Below are positions 9,077 to 17,068 of a DNA stretch of 64,000 nucleotides, one piece after another. Source of the DNA: an uncultured Paracoccaceae bacterium (lineage in GTDB: Bacteria > Pseudomonadota > Alphaproteobacteria > Rhodobacterales > Rhodobacteraceae); the NCBI GenBank assembly GCA_937872465.1, contig CALMSR010000014.1, positions 1 through 64,000 on the forward strand. The letters are read 5' to 3'. The position numbers and the translations under genes are program-made. Under the pieces are notes generated by a model. It had not been told where the DNA came from. It did not search any database and was given only the letters and a program-made list of their open reading frames with translations. Position 1 is the stretch's first letter. The number at the start of each line of letters is the position of its first letter.

Positions 9077-9937
9077 ATGCGGGGCGGCGTCCTTCTCGCG
9101 GCGGCCCTGGTCGCGGCCATGCCGGCGGCGGCCGATCCGGTCGTCGTCCCGAATTCCGAGAGCTTCGTGATGACCGCCGCCGAGACCGGGCGCCGCTATC
9201 GCATCCTCCTCGCCCGGCCGCTGCTGCCGGCGCCGGAGGCGGGCTATCCGGTGCTCTATTTCCTCGACGGCAACGCGACCTTCCAGACCGCCGCCGAGGC
9301 GATGCGGCTGCAGACCCGCCCGCCGAAGGGCTTCGAGCCGGCGGCGGTGGTGGCGATCGGCTACGAGACGGACGAGCCCTTCGACACCGCGCGGCGCTAT
9401 TTCGACTATACGACGCCGGCCGATCCCTCGGCCCTGCCGAAGCGCGGGAACGGTGCGCCCTTCCCGGAGCTCGGCGGGGCGGATGCCTTCCTCGACTTCA
9501 TCGCGGACGAGCTGATGCCGGAGATCGGCCGCCGGCTGCCCACCGATCCGGCGCGGGCGACGCTCTTCGGCCATTCGCTCGGCGGCTATTTCACGCTGCA
9601 CGCCTTCCTGACGCGCCCGACGCTCTTCGCGACCTGGGTCGCCGGCAGCCCGTCGGTCTGGTGGAACGGGGAGGAGATCCTCGCGCGCGCCGAGGCCTTC
9701 GACCCGGCCGCGGCCGATCTCGAGGGACGCAGTCTCTTCATCGGGGTCGGGGCCGAGGAGCTGCCGGACATGGTGGTGGGTGCCGGGCGCATGGCCGAGA
9801 TCCTCGCCCCCCTCTCCGAGCGCGGGCTCTCGGTCTCGCACCAGGCCTTCGCGGGTTCGGAGCATATCACGGTCCTGCCGTCGCTGATCAGCCGGAGCTT
9901 CTCGCTCGCGCTCCAGGCGCCGGCCGACATCCGCTAG
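9077..9937 (+). CDS. Periplasmic siderophore esterase-like alpha/beta hydrolase (Fes/IroE type)
   Basis: A 286-residue alpha/beta hydrolase of the esterase D family. An N-terminal signal peptide (hydrophobic, ending near PAAAD) points to periplasmic location, as for IroE. The nucleophile elbow GHSLGG is present around residue 165, and a late SEHITVLPS motif supplies the likely catalytic His. It starts two bases after the receptor stop, so the two are co-expressed. By analogy with IroE/Fes it may hydrolyse the ester backbone of an imported ferrisiderophore to release iron; the substrate is inferred from context. Confidence 0.85.
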   Translation: MRGGVLLAAALVAAMPAAADPVVVPNSESFVMTAAETGRRYRILLARPLLPAPEAGYPVLYFLDGNATFQTAAEAMRLQTRPPKGFEPAAVVAIGYETDEPFDTARRYFDYTTPADPSALPKRGNGAPFPELGGADAFLDFIADELMPEIGRRLPTDPARATLFGHSLGGYFTLHAFLTRPTLFATWVAGSPSVWWNGEEILARAEAFDPAAADLEGRSLFIGVGAEELPDMVVGAGRMAEILAPLSERGLSVSHQAFAGSEHITVLPSLISRSFSLALQAPADIR

Positions 9938-10064
9938 GCATCTTCGGCGGCCGCCCGGCAACCGCCGACGCGGCGGAAAGGGTAGGGGCCGGCACCCCTC
10001 CCGACACAGGCGGCCACCCGGTCGCTGCCTGGGACGGGAGCGCCTCGCGCGGCCTTCTCCCGTT

Positions 10065-10083
10065 CCCGGGGTTCGGCCCCGGG
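10065..10083. terminator. CCCGGGG-TTCGG-CCCCGGG hairpin
   Basis: A 7-bp perfect stem closed by a UUCGG loop follows the esterase gene by about 125 bases. It lies upstream of the cobalamin riboswitch and may separate the two transcripts. A short tandem TCGG array (four units) follows at about 10092-10107. No T tract is seen. Confidence 0.4.
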
Positions 10084-10188
10084 CTCAGGGATCGGTCGGT
10101 CGGTCGGGCCGCTGGCATGGGATCGGGGCCGCAACGGCAGGGATGCCATATCGCGCTCGCTGGCGGAGGCTCCGCCGCAGTTAATGCT

Positions 10189-10398
10189 TGGCAGGGCCGG
10201 GCCTGCCGCCCTAAATGCCTCCGTTCTGGTTCGGGCGGCATGCCGCCCGACAAAAGGGAACACGGTGAGGCGCCTCGTGCCGATTCCGTGACTGCCCCCG
10301 CAACTGTAAGCGGCGAGCGGGCCCGATGATGCCACTGCGGGACATGTCCTGCGGGAAGGCCGGTGCCTGCGACGACCCGCAAGTCAGGAGACCTGCCA
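10189..10398 (+). ncRNA. Cobalamin riboswitch (AdoCbl/B12 element)
   Basis: The leader of btuB carries the full cobalamin riboswitch pattern. The B12 box AAGTCAGGAGACCTGCCA sits at 10381-10398. The core GACTGCCCCCGCAACTGTAA is at about 10289-10308, and the AAAAGGGAACACGGTGAGG segment at about 10252-10270. The closing P1 stem pairs TGGCAGG 10189-10195 with CCTGCCA 10392-10398. About 156 bases follow before the btuB start, enough for an expression platform; several GC-rich hairpins there could hide the Shine-Dalgarno. It should switch off the btuB-cbiZ operon when cobalamin is plentiful. Confidence 0.95.
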
Positions 10399-10554
10399 GA
10401 ACGGATCACCCGGTTCCCATGCGGGGTGCATGGCGGACGGCGGACTCTCCGCAGTGGTGGCGCATGCAACCGTCTGCGGATCGGGCCGGCCCCGTCCAAC
10501 GACATCGAGAAGGTCACCGGAGCGGCCCATGCCGCCCGATCTACGGGGTTCGAG

Positions 10555-12501
10555 ATGAGACATTCCTTTCCGGCCGTCGGCGCCTTGGTGCTGGCCGCAG
10601 GCTCCGCCGTCGCCCAGGACAGCGCACCGCTCCGGCTCGACGAGATCATCGTCGGCGGCGGCCTGACGCCCATCGAGGCCGAACGCTACGGCCGTGCCGT
10701 CACCGTGGTGACCGGTCAGGACCTGCAGGAACGCCAGATCCGCCATGCCGCCGAAGCGCTGCGCGCGCTGCCGGGCGTGGCGGTGAGCCAGAGTGGCGGC
10801 ACCGGCACCTTCACCCAGGTTCGCATCCGCGGCGCCGAGGGCAATCACACGCTGGTACTGGTCGACGGCGTGGAAGTCTCGAACCCGGCGAGCGGCGAAT
10901 ACGACTTCGCCAACCTGCTGACCGACGACATCGCGCGGATCGAGGTGCTGCGCGGCCCGCAATCCTCGGTCTTCGGCTCCAACGCCATCGGCGGGGTGAT
11001 CAACATCATCACCGAGGGCGCCGCCGAGCCCGGCTTCGCCGGCAATGCCGAGGCCGAGCTCGGCACCCAGCAGAGCGGCGGCGGCCGCCTGTCGCTGCGC
11101 TATGGCGGCGAACGCGGGCAGGTCTCGGTCTCCGCGGCGCGGCGGGTGACCGACGGCTACGACATCTCCGGCAGCGGGGGCGAGGACGACGGCGACGCCA
11201 ACACGACGCTGAACGCCCGCGGCGCGTTCTTCGTGAACGACGACATCACCCTGGGCGCCACCCTGCGCTACGTGCACCGGACCTCGGATTACGACCAGTC
11301 CAACTGGGGCGCGGCCACAATCGACGACCTGGTGACCGATGGCGACCTCGAGACCGAGGTCAGGGATTTCTTCGGCTCCGCCTTCGCCACGATCGACGCC
11401 GTCGAGGGCCGGTTCCGCAGCGAGGTCACCTTCTACTCGGGCACCATGGACACGGTCGATACCGATCAGGGCGCCGCGACCTCGGACACCACCGCCACGA
11501 GGTCGCGGCTCGCCTATCGCGGCACCGTGGCGCTCGACGGCTTCGACGTCGACAGCTCCGCCCAGATCCTCAGCTTCCTGGTCGAGGGCAAGGAGGAGAC
11601 CTTCCGGAACAACGAGCCGTCGCTGGTCTTCGATTCCGCGATGCTCGACGAGCAGAGGCGGAGGCTCTACGGCTACGTGCTGGAATACCGCGGCAGCTTC
11701 CTCGACGATGCCTTCACCCTGCAGGCGACCGGGCGGCACGACGACAACGACGGCGATTTCGCGAACACCGACACCTGGTCGGTCGGGCTCTCCTACCTGC
11801 TGCCGAACGCCACCACGCGATTCCATGCCTCGGCAGGAACCGGCGTCCAGAATCCGACCATGTACGAGCAGTTCGGCTACAACCCCGGCACCTGGATCGG
11901 CAATCCCGACCTGGAGCCGGAGGAGAGCATCGGCTGGGACATCGGAGTCGAGCAGCGGTTCCTGGGCGACCGGGCGGTGGTCAACGCCACCTATTTCCGG
12001 TCCGAGCTGACCAACGAGATCTCCAGCACCTACGATCCGGCCACCGGCGAATCGACCCCCTACAACGAGGACGGCACCAGCGACCGCAACGGCGTCGAGG
12101 TCTCGGCGGAATTCGCATTCGACAACGGCCTGACGCTCGGTGCCGACTTCACCTGGCTCGATGCCACCGACCCGGACGGTGCGGTCGAGGTGCGGCGGCC
12201 GAAGAACGAACTGGGCCTGCGCGCCTACTACCGGCTCCCCGACGACAGGACGCTTCTCGGGGCCGACCTGCGCTATGTCAACGGCAACTGGGACTTCGAC
12301 TATACCACCCCGTCCTTCGGCGCCGACCGGGTGGAACTCGACGACTACACCCTGGTCAACGTCACGGCCCAGCACCAGTTGAGCGATCGGCTGCTGCTGA
12401 CCGCGCGCATCGACAACCTGTTCGACGAGCAATACCAGGAAATCCTGGGCTACGATGCGCCGGGCCGGACCTTCTATGCCGGCGTGGCGGCGAATTTCTG
12501 A
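10555..12501 (+). CDS. btuB: Vitamin B12 TonB-dependent receptor BtuB
   Basis: Outer-membrane cobalamin/corrinoid receptor of 648 residues. It has a signal peptide ending at VAQ, a Ton box region LRLDEIIV, and a plug with VVTGQDLQERQIRHAAEALRALPGV, VRIRGAEGNHTLVLVDGVEV and VLRGPQSSVFGSNAIGGVINIIT. The barrel ends YAGVAANF with terminal Phe. The cobalamin riboswitch immediately upstream and the btuFCD-cbiZ genes downstream fix the assignment. ATG 10555 is used because the signal peptide begins there; longer frames run through the riboswitch and are not credible. Confidence 0.95.
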   Translation: MRHSFPAVGALVLAAGSAVAQDSAPLRLDEIIVGGGLTPIEAERYGRAVTVVTGQDLQERQIRHAAEALRALPGVAVSQSGGTGTFTQVRIRGAEGNHTLVLVDGVEVSNPASGEYDFANLLTDDIARIEVLRGPQSSVFGSNAIGGVINIITEGAAEPGFAGNAEAELGTQQSGGGRLSLRYGGERGQVSVSAARRVTDGYDISGSGGEDDGDANTTLNARGAFFVNDDITLGATLRYVHRTSDYDQSNWGAATIDDLVTDGDLETEVRDFFGSAFATIDAVEGRFRSEVTFYSGTMDTVDTDQGAATSDTTATRSRLAYRGTVALDGFDVDSSAQILSFLVEGKEETFRNNEPSLVFDSAMLDEQRRRLYGYVLEYRGSFLDDAFTLQATGRHDDNDGDFANTDTWSVGLSYLLPNATTRFHASAGTGVQNPTMYEQFGYNPGTWIGNPDLEPEESIGWDIGVEQRFLGDRAVVNATYFRSELTNEISSTYDPATGESTPYNEDGTSDRNGVEVSAEFAFDNGLTLGADFTWLDATDPDGAVEVRRPKNELGLRAYYRLPDDRTLLGADLRYVNGNWDFDYTTPSFGADRVELDDYTLVNVTAQHQLSDRLLLTARIDNLFDEQYQEILGYDAPGRTFYAGVAANF

Positions 12502-12503
12502 CC

Positions 12504-13334
12504 ATGCGCCACCCGCTCCGCCTTGTCCTCGCCATGAGCCTCGCCCTTGCCGGGCCGGGTCAGGCGGCGCCGCAGCGGGTGGTGTCGATCAACCTCTGTA
12601 CCGACCAGCTCGCGATGATGCTGGCCGCGCCCGGGCAACTCCTTTCGGTCTCCTACCTCGCGCAGGACCCGCGCAGCTCGGCGATGGCGGAGGAGGCGCT
12701 GGCCTGGCCGGCGAACCACGGGCTGGCCGAGGAGATCTTCCTGCTCGACCCCGATCTGGTCGTCGCCGGCAGCTTCACCGCCCGGGCCACGGTCTCGATG
12801 CTGCGCCGGCTGGGCATTCCCGTGGTGACCATGACGCCCGCCCGTTCGCTGGACGAGGTGCGCGACCGGATCGCCGAGATGGGAGGGCTGCTCGGCCGCG
12901 AGGAAGCCGCCGCGATGCTGGTCACCGAATTCGATGCCGGCCTCGCGGCGCTGTCGGAGACGGTCGCCGATCCGCCGCGAGCCGCGATCTATGCCGCCCG
13001 CGGCTATGCCTCCGGGCCGGCGAGCCTGTCGGGGGCGATCCTGGAGGCGGCCGGCTTCGCCAATGTGGCCGAGGAGGTCGGCCTGTCGGTCGGCGGCGTC
13101 CTGCCGCTGGAGCAGCTGGTGATGCTCGACCCCGACCTGGTGGTGCTGCCGCAGCCCTGGCCCGGCGCCTCGCGTGCCGAGGAGGTGCTCAGCCACCCCG
13201 CGCTGCTGGCCCTGCAGGAACGCGCCGGAACCGCGCCGCTGACCGACCGCGACTGGGTCTGCGGCACGCCCCATGTGCTGCGCGCCATCGCCGGGCTGGC
13301 CGAGGCGCGAAAGGAGCTGCCCGAATCGCCATGA
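12504..13334 (+). CDS. btuF: Cobalamin ABC transporter substrate-binding protein BtuF-like
   Basis: Periplasmic corrinoid-binding protein, 276 residues, PF01497 fold. A signal peptide ends near GQAAPQ and is followed by RVVSINLCTDQLAMML, the start typical of BtuF-type proteins. The second lobe contains GVLPLEQLVMLDPDLVVLP. It begins two bases after the btuB stop and its own stop overlaps btuC as ATGA 13331-13334. It should deliver corrinoids passed by BtuB to the BtuCD transporter. Confidence 0.9.
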   Translation: MRHPLRLVLAMSLALAGPGQAAPQRVVSINLCTDQLAMMLAAPGQLLSVSYLAQDPRSSAMAEEALAWPANHGLAEEIFLLDPDLVVAGSFTARATVSMLRRLGIPVVTMTPARSLDEVRDRIAEMGGLLGREEAAAMLVTEFDAGLAALSETVADPPRAAIYAARGYASGPASLSGAILEAAGFANVAEEVGLSVGGVLPLEQLVMLDPDLVVLPQPWPGASRAEEVLSHPALLALQERAGTAPLTDRDWVCGTPHVLRAIAGLAEARKELPESP

Positions 13335-14323
13335 TCCCCTACCGCTGGCTCCTCGCCGGGCTCGCGACCCTGGTCGCGGCGCTCTTCCTCGCCTCGCTGC
13401 TCGTGGGGCCGGCCGGGATTTCGCCGGGCCAGGGCTTCCGCGCGCTGGTCCTCGGCGACGGTGGGCCGATGACGCTTGTGATGCGCGAGATCCGGCTGCC
13501 GCGGGCATTGCTCGGCATCCTGGTGGGGGCGAGCCTCGGGCTCTCGGGCGCGGCGATGCAGGGCTACCTGCGCAACCCGCTGGCCGAGCCCGGCCTGCTC
13601 GGGGTCTCGGGCTCGGCGGCGCTCGGTGCCGTGCTGGCGATCCAGACCGGGCTGGCCGCGGCCTTCGCGCTGGCGGTGCCGCTGGCGGCGCTTGCCGGCG
13701 GGGGCGTCGCGGTGGCGCTGCTGCTCCTGCTCGCCGGTCCGCGCGGCGGCTCGCTCACGCTGATCCTCGCCGGCATCGCGGTCTCGGCGCTGGCGGGCGC
13801 GCTGATCTCGCTGGTGCTCAACCTTTCGCCCGACCCCTTCGCCGCCTCCGAGATCGTCTTCTGGATGCTGGGATCACTGGCCGACCGCTCCTTCCTGCAT
13901 GTGGCGCTGGCCACGCCCTTCGTGGCGCTCGGCGCGGCGCTGCTCCTGCCCCTGGGGCGCAGGCTCGACACGCTGACGCTGGGCGAGGATGCGGCCGAAG
14001 CGCTCGGCACCCGGCTCGGCCGGCTCCGGCTGATGCTGGTCGCCGGCGTCGCCGCCATGGTCGGCGCGGCCACGGCGGTGGCCGGCGCGGTCGGCTTCGT
14101 CGGCCTCGTGGTGCCGCACCTGCTGCGCGGCGCGGTCGGGGCGCGTCCCGGCCGCCTGCTCGCCGCCTCGGCGCTCGGCGGCGCGGCGATGGTCCTGGCC
14201 GCGGATATCGCGGTGCGGCTGATCCTGCCCGGGAGCGACCTGAAGCTCGGCGTGCTCACCGCCATCGTCGGCGCGCCGCTCTTCCTGCATCTGGTCTACC
14301 GGACCCGGAGGGACCTGGCATGA
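13331..14323 (+). CDS. btuC: Cobalamin ABC transporter permease BtuC-like
   Basis: FecCD/BtuC-family permease of 330 residues with about ten membrane spans. Conserved stretches include EIRLPRALLGILVGASLGLSGAAMQG, RNPLAEPGLLGVSGSAALGA and AVGFVGLVVPHLLR (coupling helix). Only one permease gene is present, so a homodimer as in E. coli BtuC is expected, unlike the two-permease siderophore importer at 1.1-3.0 kb. It overlaps both neighbours by ATGA. Confidence 0.92.
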   Translation: MIPYRWLLAGLATLVAALFLASLLVGPAGISPGQGFRALVLGDGGPMTLVMREIRLPRALLGILVGASLGLSGAAMQGYLRNPLAEPGLLGVSGSAALGAVLAIQTGLAAAFALAVPLAALAGGGVAVALLLLLAGPRGGSLTLILAGIAVSALAGALISLVLNLSPDPFAASEIVFWMLGSLADRSFLHVALATPFVALGAALLLPLGRRLDTLTLGEDAAEALGTRLGRLRLMLVAGVAAMVGAATAVAGAVGFVGLVVPHLLRGAVGARPGRLLAASALGGAAMVLAADIAVRLILPGSDLKLGVLTAIVGAPLFLHLVYRTRRDLA

Positions 14324-15078
14324 CCCTGCTCTCCATCGAGGGGCTCACGGTGCTGCGGGGCCGGTGTCCCGCGGTCGATGCGGTTTCCGTCTCCATCGCT
14401 CCGGGCGAGGTGGTGGGGCTCATCGGCCCGAACGGGGCCGGCAAGACGACGCTGATGCGCGGCGCGCTCGGGCTGCTGCCGCATCGCGGCCGCTCGTCTC
14501 TGGCAGAACTGCCCCCGGCCGCCCGCGCCCGCCACGCGGCCTGGCTGCCGCAGGCGCGAGAGATCGCCTGGCCCGTCACGGTCGGGACCGTCGTGGCGCT
14601 CGGCCGGATGCCCTACGAGGCGCGCGGCGCCGCGGCCGATGCCGTGGCCGTCACCCGCGCGATCGACCGGATGGACCTCGGCGCCTTCCGCGACCGCATC
14701 GCCACGCAGCTCTCGGGCGGCGAGCAGGCCCGGGTGCTGCTGGCCCGCGCGCTAGCCCAGGAGACGCCGCTGCTGCTGGCGGACGAGCCCATCGCGGGGC
14801 TCGATCCGGCGCATCAGATCGCCACCATGGACGTCTTCAAGGATCTCGCCGCCGCCGGGCGGAGCGTGGTGGTCTCGCTCCACGATCTCGGCCTCGCGGC
14901 GCGCTTCTGCAGCCGGCTGGTGATGATGCGGGCCGGCCGGATCGTGGCCGATGGCGCGCCCGCCGAGATCCTCTCGCCCGAGCGCTTGGCCGATGTCTTC
15001 GGCATCACCGTCTGGCGCGAGGCGGCGCCCGAGGGCTTGCTCCTGCTGCCCATCGCCCGCGCGGGGGCGGGGCGGTGA
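14320..15078 (+). CDS. btuD: Cobalamin ABC transporter ATPase BtuD-like
   Basis: ATPase of the corrinoid importer, 252 residues, with Walker A GPNGAGKTT at 36-44, signature LSGGE at 131-135, Walker B LLLADE at 151-156 and an H-loop in VVSLHDLGLAAR. The start ATG 14320 overlaps the btuC stop (ATGA) and its stop overlaps the cbiZ start (GTGA 15075-15078), so five genes from btuB to cbiZ form one translationally coupled operon under the riboswitch. Confidence 0.93.
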   Translation: MTLLSIEGLTVLRGRCPAVDAVSVSIAPGEVVGLIGPNGAGKTTLMRGALGLLPHRGRSSLAELPPAARARHAAWLPQAREIAWPVTVGTVVALGRMPYEARGAAADAVAVTRAIDRMDLGAFRDRIATQLSGGEQARVLLARALAQETPLLLADEPIAGLDPAHQIATMDVFKDLAAAGRSVVVSLHDLGLAARFCSRLVMMRAGRIVADGAPAEILSPERLADVFGITVWREAAPEGLLLLPIARAGAGR

Positions 15079-15743
15079 AGCTCCTCCACACCGCCCCCTG
15101 GCTGATCGCCGATCTGGGCGCGCCGCGGCGGGTGCTCAGCTGGACGCTGAACCGGCCCGGCTTCGTCGCCGCCCGGCGGATCGTCATCCGCGAGGTGCGC
15201 AACCGCGATCTGCCCCGGGACCTGGACGCCGCGCTCTGGCTGGGTCGCGAACTGGTCGCGACGGGGCTCGCCGATGCCCCGGCACTCCTGACCTCGCGCG
15301 ACATCTCGGCCTTCGAGTGCCGTTCCGCGCAGGCCGGCGACGTGATGGTGCACTGCCTTGCCACGGTGGGCCTCTCCAATGCCGAGCGCGTCGGTCACCG
15401 GCAGAGCTTCGACCCGGCCCGATGGGGCACGATCAACATGGTTCTGGATTGTTCCGCCGGGCTGACCAGGGCGGCGCAGATCGAGGCGCTGACCATCGCG
15501 GTCCAGGCCCGCACCGCAGCGGTGATCGATGCCGGCTTCGCCCTGCCCGAAGGGCCGGCCACCGGCACGGGCACCGATTGCATCGCGCTCGCCGCGCCGC
15601 CGGGCCGCACCGCCTTTGCCGGGCTTCACACCGATGCGGGCGAATCACTCGGCCGGGCGGCCTATGATGCCGTGGCCGCCGGTGCCGCCCGCTGGATCGA
15701 CACCCGCGCCGGCCTTGCACGAGATCCCCATGCCCGGTCCTGA
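15075..15743 (+). CDS. cbiZ: Adenosylcobinamide amidohydrolase CbiZ
   Basis: CbiZ-family amidohydrolase (PF01955), 222 residues. Recognisable segments are RIVIREVRNRDLPRDLDA, LLTSRDISAFE, VGLSNAERVG, GTINMVLDCSAGLTRAAQIEAL and ATGTGTDCIALA. The enzyme cleaves the aminopropanol arm of adenosylcobinamide or pseudocobalamins to adenosylcobyric acid, so imported incomplete or wrong corrinoids can be rebuilt. GTG 15075 overlaps btuD. Its place at the end of a riboswitch-controlled uptake operon indicates corrinoid scavenging and remodelling. Confidence 0.93.
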   Translation: MKLLHTAPWLIADLGAPRRVLSWTLNRPGFVAARRIVIREVRNRDLPRDLDAALWLGRELVATGLADAPALLTSRDISAFECRSAQAGDVMVHCLATVGLSNAERVGHRQSFDPARWGTINMVLDCSAGLTRAAQIEALTIAVQARTAAVIDAGFALPEGPATGTGTDCIALAAPPGRTAFAGLHTDAGESLGRAAYDAVAAGAARWIDTRAGLARDPHARS

Positions 15744-15940
15744 AGGCGTCCCGACCGAGCGCCTGCCCGAATGCCGCCGTCCCTGGCGAAGCCCGGCGAG
15801 ACCGACGCGGCGGATGCCAGGCACGCTTGCGCGGCGGTGCGCCGCATCCGGCTCCCGCATTCCCGACCGCGCACGAGGCTCACGCAGCGCAGGCCTCGCG
15901 GCATCCCGGGACGTCGCCCTTTCGCCGCGCGGCGCGGCAT

Positions 15941-16108
15941 CTACTTGGTAAGTATGAGCTTGTTCTGCCGGGTGATCCGGAGCGTGTAGATCTGCCCGTC
16001 GAGCTCGATCCGCGCCACACCGTCCGGATCGGTCAGCGCTTTCGCATCATAGCGCGGGGGCTCGCTGGGCATGTCCCGCGGCACAGGCGAGGGCTTGGCG
16101 TGGATCAT
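15941..16108 (-). CDS. hemP: Hemin uptake protein HemP
   Basis: A 55-residue protein whose C-terminus IYTLRITRQNKLILTK is the HemP-family (PF10636) signature. HemP is a small conserved factor in hemin/iron uptake loci of alpha- and betaproteobacteria; in some species it acts as a regulator or activator of haem uptake. The ATG (16106-16108) overlaps the stop of an upstream 52-codon frame as ATGA, so translation is probably coupled. No haem receptor or ABC genes lie beside it in this window, so it seems to be an isolated copy within the iron/corrinoid uptake island. Confidence 0.9.
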   Translation of the reverse strand: MIHAKPSPVPRDMPSEPPRYDAKALTDPDGVARIELDGQIYTLRITRQNKLILTK

Positions 16109-16263
16109 TGGCTGCGTTCCGTTCGGTCAAGAAGCGCCTCGAGCGCGAAATCGGACGGAGGAGGGCAGTCGAGCGCCAGATGGATCAGTTCGAGAGCGTC
16201 TTCGCCGCCCGCCCCCGGACGGCGCTCCTCGTTCTCGTCTCGCTCTTCCCTGCCGTGGCGCAT
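16105..16263 (-). CDS. Small 52-residue protein coupled to hemP
   Basis: A short frame upstream of hemP, very charged at the N-terminus (MRHGREERDENEERR) and then helical (DALELIHLALDCPPPSDFALEALLD). Its stop overlaps the hemP start (ATGA at 16105-16108), and GGAAG lies 7 bases before its ATG at 16263, both marks of a real translated gene. I do not recognise a family. It has no signal peptide, so the product would be cytoplasmic. It may be a leader-type coupling frame or a small partner of HemP. Confidence 0.6.
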   Translation of the reverse strand: MRHGREERDENEERRPGAGGEDALELIHLALDCPPPSDFALEALLDRTERSQ

Positions 16264-16660
16264 CGCAAAGCTTCCGTGTCCCTGAAGTAAGGATCCGGGC
16301 TCTCCTGCGAAGGCACAGGATGGCTGGGGTCGGGAAATATCTGACTGAATAACTCGGGTAATGTCAATATCCCAGCGACGGGCCGCGTCCCGCTCGCCCT
16401 GCGAGCCTCCGGGGCCAGCGCGGATCCCCATCGGTCCGCATCCCCTCCACCGGCCATCCGAGCCTCCCCCGGCGCAGGATCCGCCATGCGCAAAGCGTCG
16501 GGATGACGGCACGCGCCGAGCCTCCGGCCCCGCATTCGCGAGCGCCTCCGGGACAGAAGCGCGCCGGCGTCATCCACCGGCGAGGCGCAGGCTGCCGGTC
16601 GGTGCCGATGGACTCGCATCCCGGGCATATACCGCGCCGAGGACCCTTGTCCGAGCGATG
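16264..16660. promoter_or_regulatory. Leader and promoter region of hemP operon
   Basis: Reading on the minus strand, TTGACA lies at 16367-16362 with a weak -10 candidate TCAGAT at 16344-16339 (17-base spacer). The same stretch carries outward-facing TGAC arms (16342-16345 and 16363-16366), a possible repressor site. The stretch 16370-16660 holds no convincing gene; it contains several near-copies of GAGCCTCC but nothing I can interpret. Confidence 0.4.
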
Positions 16661-16700
16661 CGTTATGCTGTAACGAGTCGCGGAACTGTTATACTGTAAC
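16661..16700 (+). promoter_or_regulatory. Two tandem Zur-box-like palindromes
   Basis: CGTTATGCTGTAACG (16661-16675) and GTTATACTGTAAC (16688-16700) are two near-identical palindromes with GTTA...TAAC arms, centred 26 bp apart. This resembles the GTTATANNATAAC-type operator described for the zinc repressor Zur in alphaproteobacteria. They lie upstream of a small exported peptide gene and a COG0523 GTPase, a family often under Zur control. Zur regulation is inferred from motif and context. Confidence 0.65.
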
Positions 16701-16797
16701 GATTCGATCTCATGTCGACACGCCTCCCGGCAACGAAGGAAACGGGGAACGCCGGCTTCGCTTCGCCGCATCGGACATGGGCAGGGAAAGGAACACG

Positions 16798-16986
16798 ATG
16801 CGCCCCGAGGCAACGACGGCCGCTGTTCTGGCGGTCACCGCTGCAGCTGCCAGCGCCGCGGAGGTCACGGTCGGGTGGCTCTTCCTCCCGCATGATGCGC
16901 AAGCCGGGCCACCGTGGCCGCCCCCCGGAGCGGCCGCATTCCCGATGGATGCCAAAGAGAAGCTGCGTGAGATGAAAGCGCACTGA
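16798..16986 (+). CDS. Small exported protein, possibly zinc-responsive
   Basis: A 62-residue product starting at ATG 16798, preceded by AAAGGA with good spacing. The N-terminus (residues 4-22, Ala/Thr/Val rich, ending ASAAE) looks like a signal peptide. The mature part is only about 40 residues, contains [23 protein letters not shown], and ends with a charged helix [10 protein letters not shown]. It lies between the tandem Zur-like sites and the GTPase gene and so may be the first gene of that unit. No family is recognised. Confidence 0.5.
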   Translation: MRPEATTAAVLAVTAAAASAAEVTVGWLFLPHDAQAGPPWPPPGAAAFPMDAKEKLREMKAH

Positions 16987-17068
16987 CCACGACCAGCGGT
17001 CCACCCTTGCCGCCCGATTGATCGGGTCGGTCATCTCCCTTTGCACACTCACCCAACCAGGGCCCGCC

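Noticed and set aside
10399..10554. Coding frame joining the riboswitch to btuB
   Set aside because: It runs through structured riboswitch RNA; the BtuB signal peptide starts at 10555.
16185..16628. Minus-strand frame of 147 codons upstream of hemP
   Set aside because: No ribosome site, Arg/Pro/Ala noise composition, and it overlaps the better-supported 52-codon frame.
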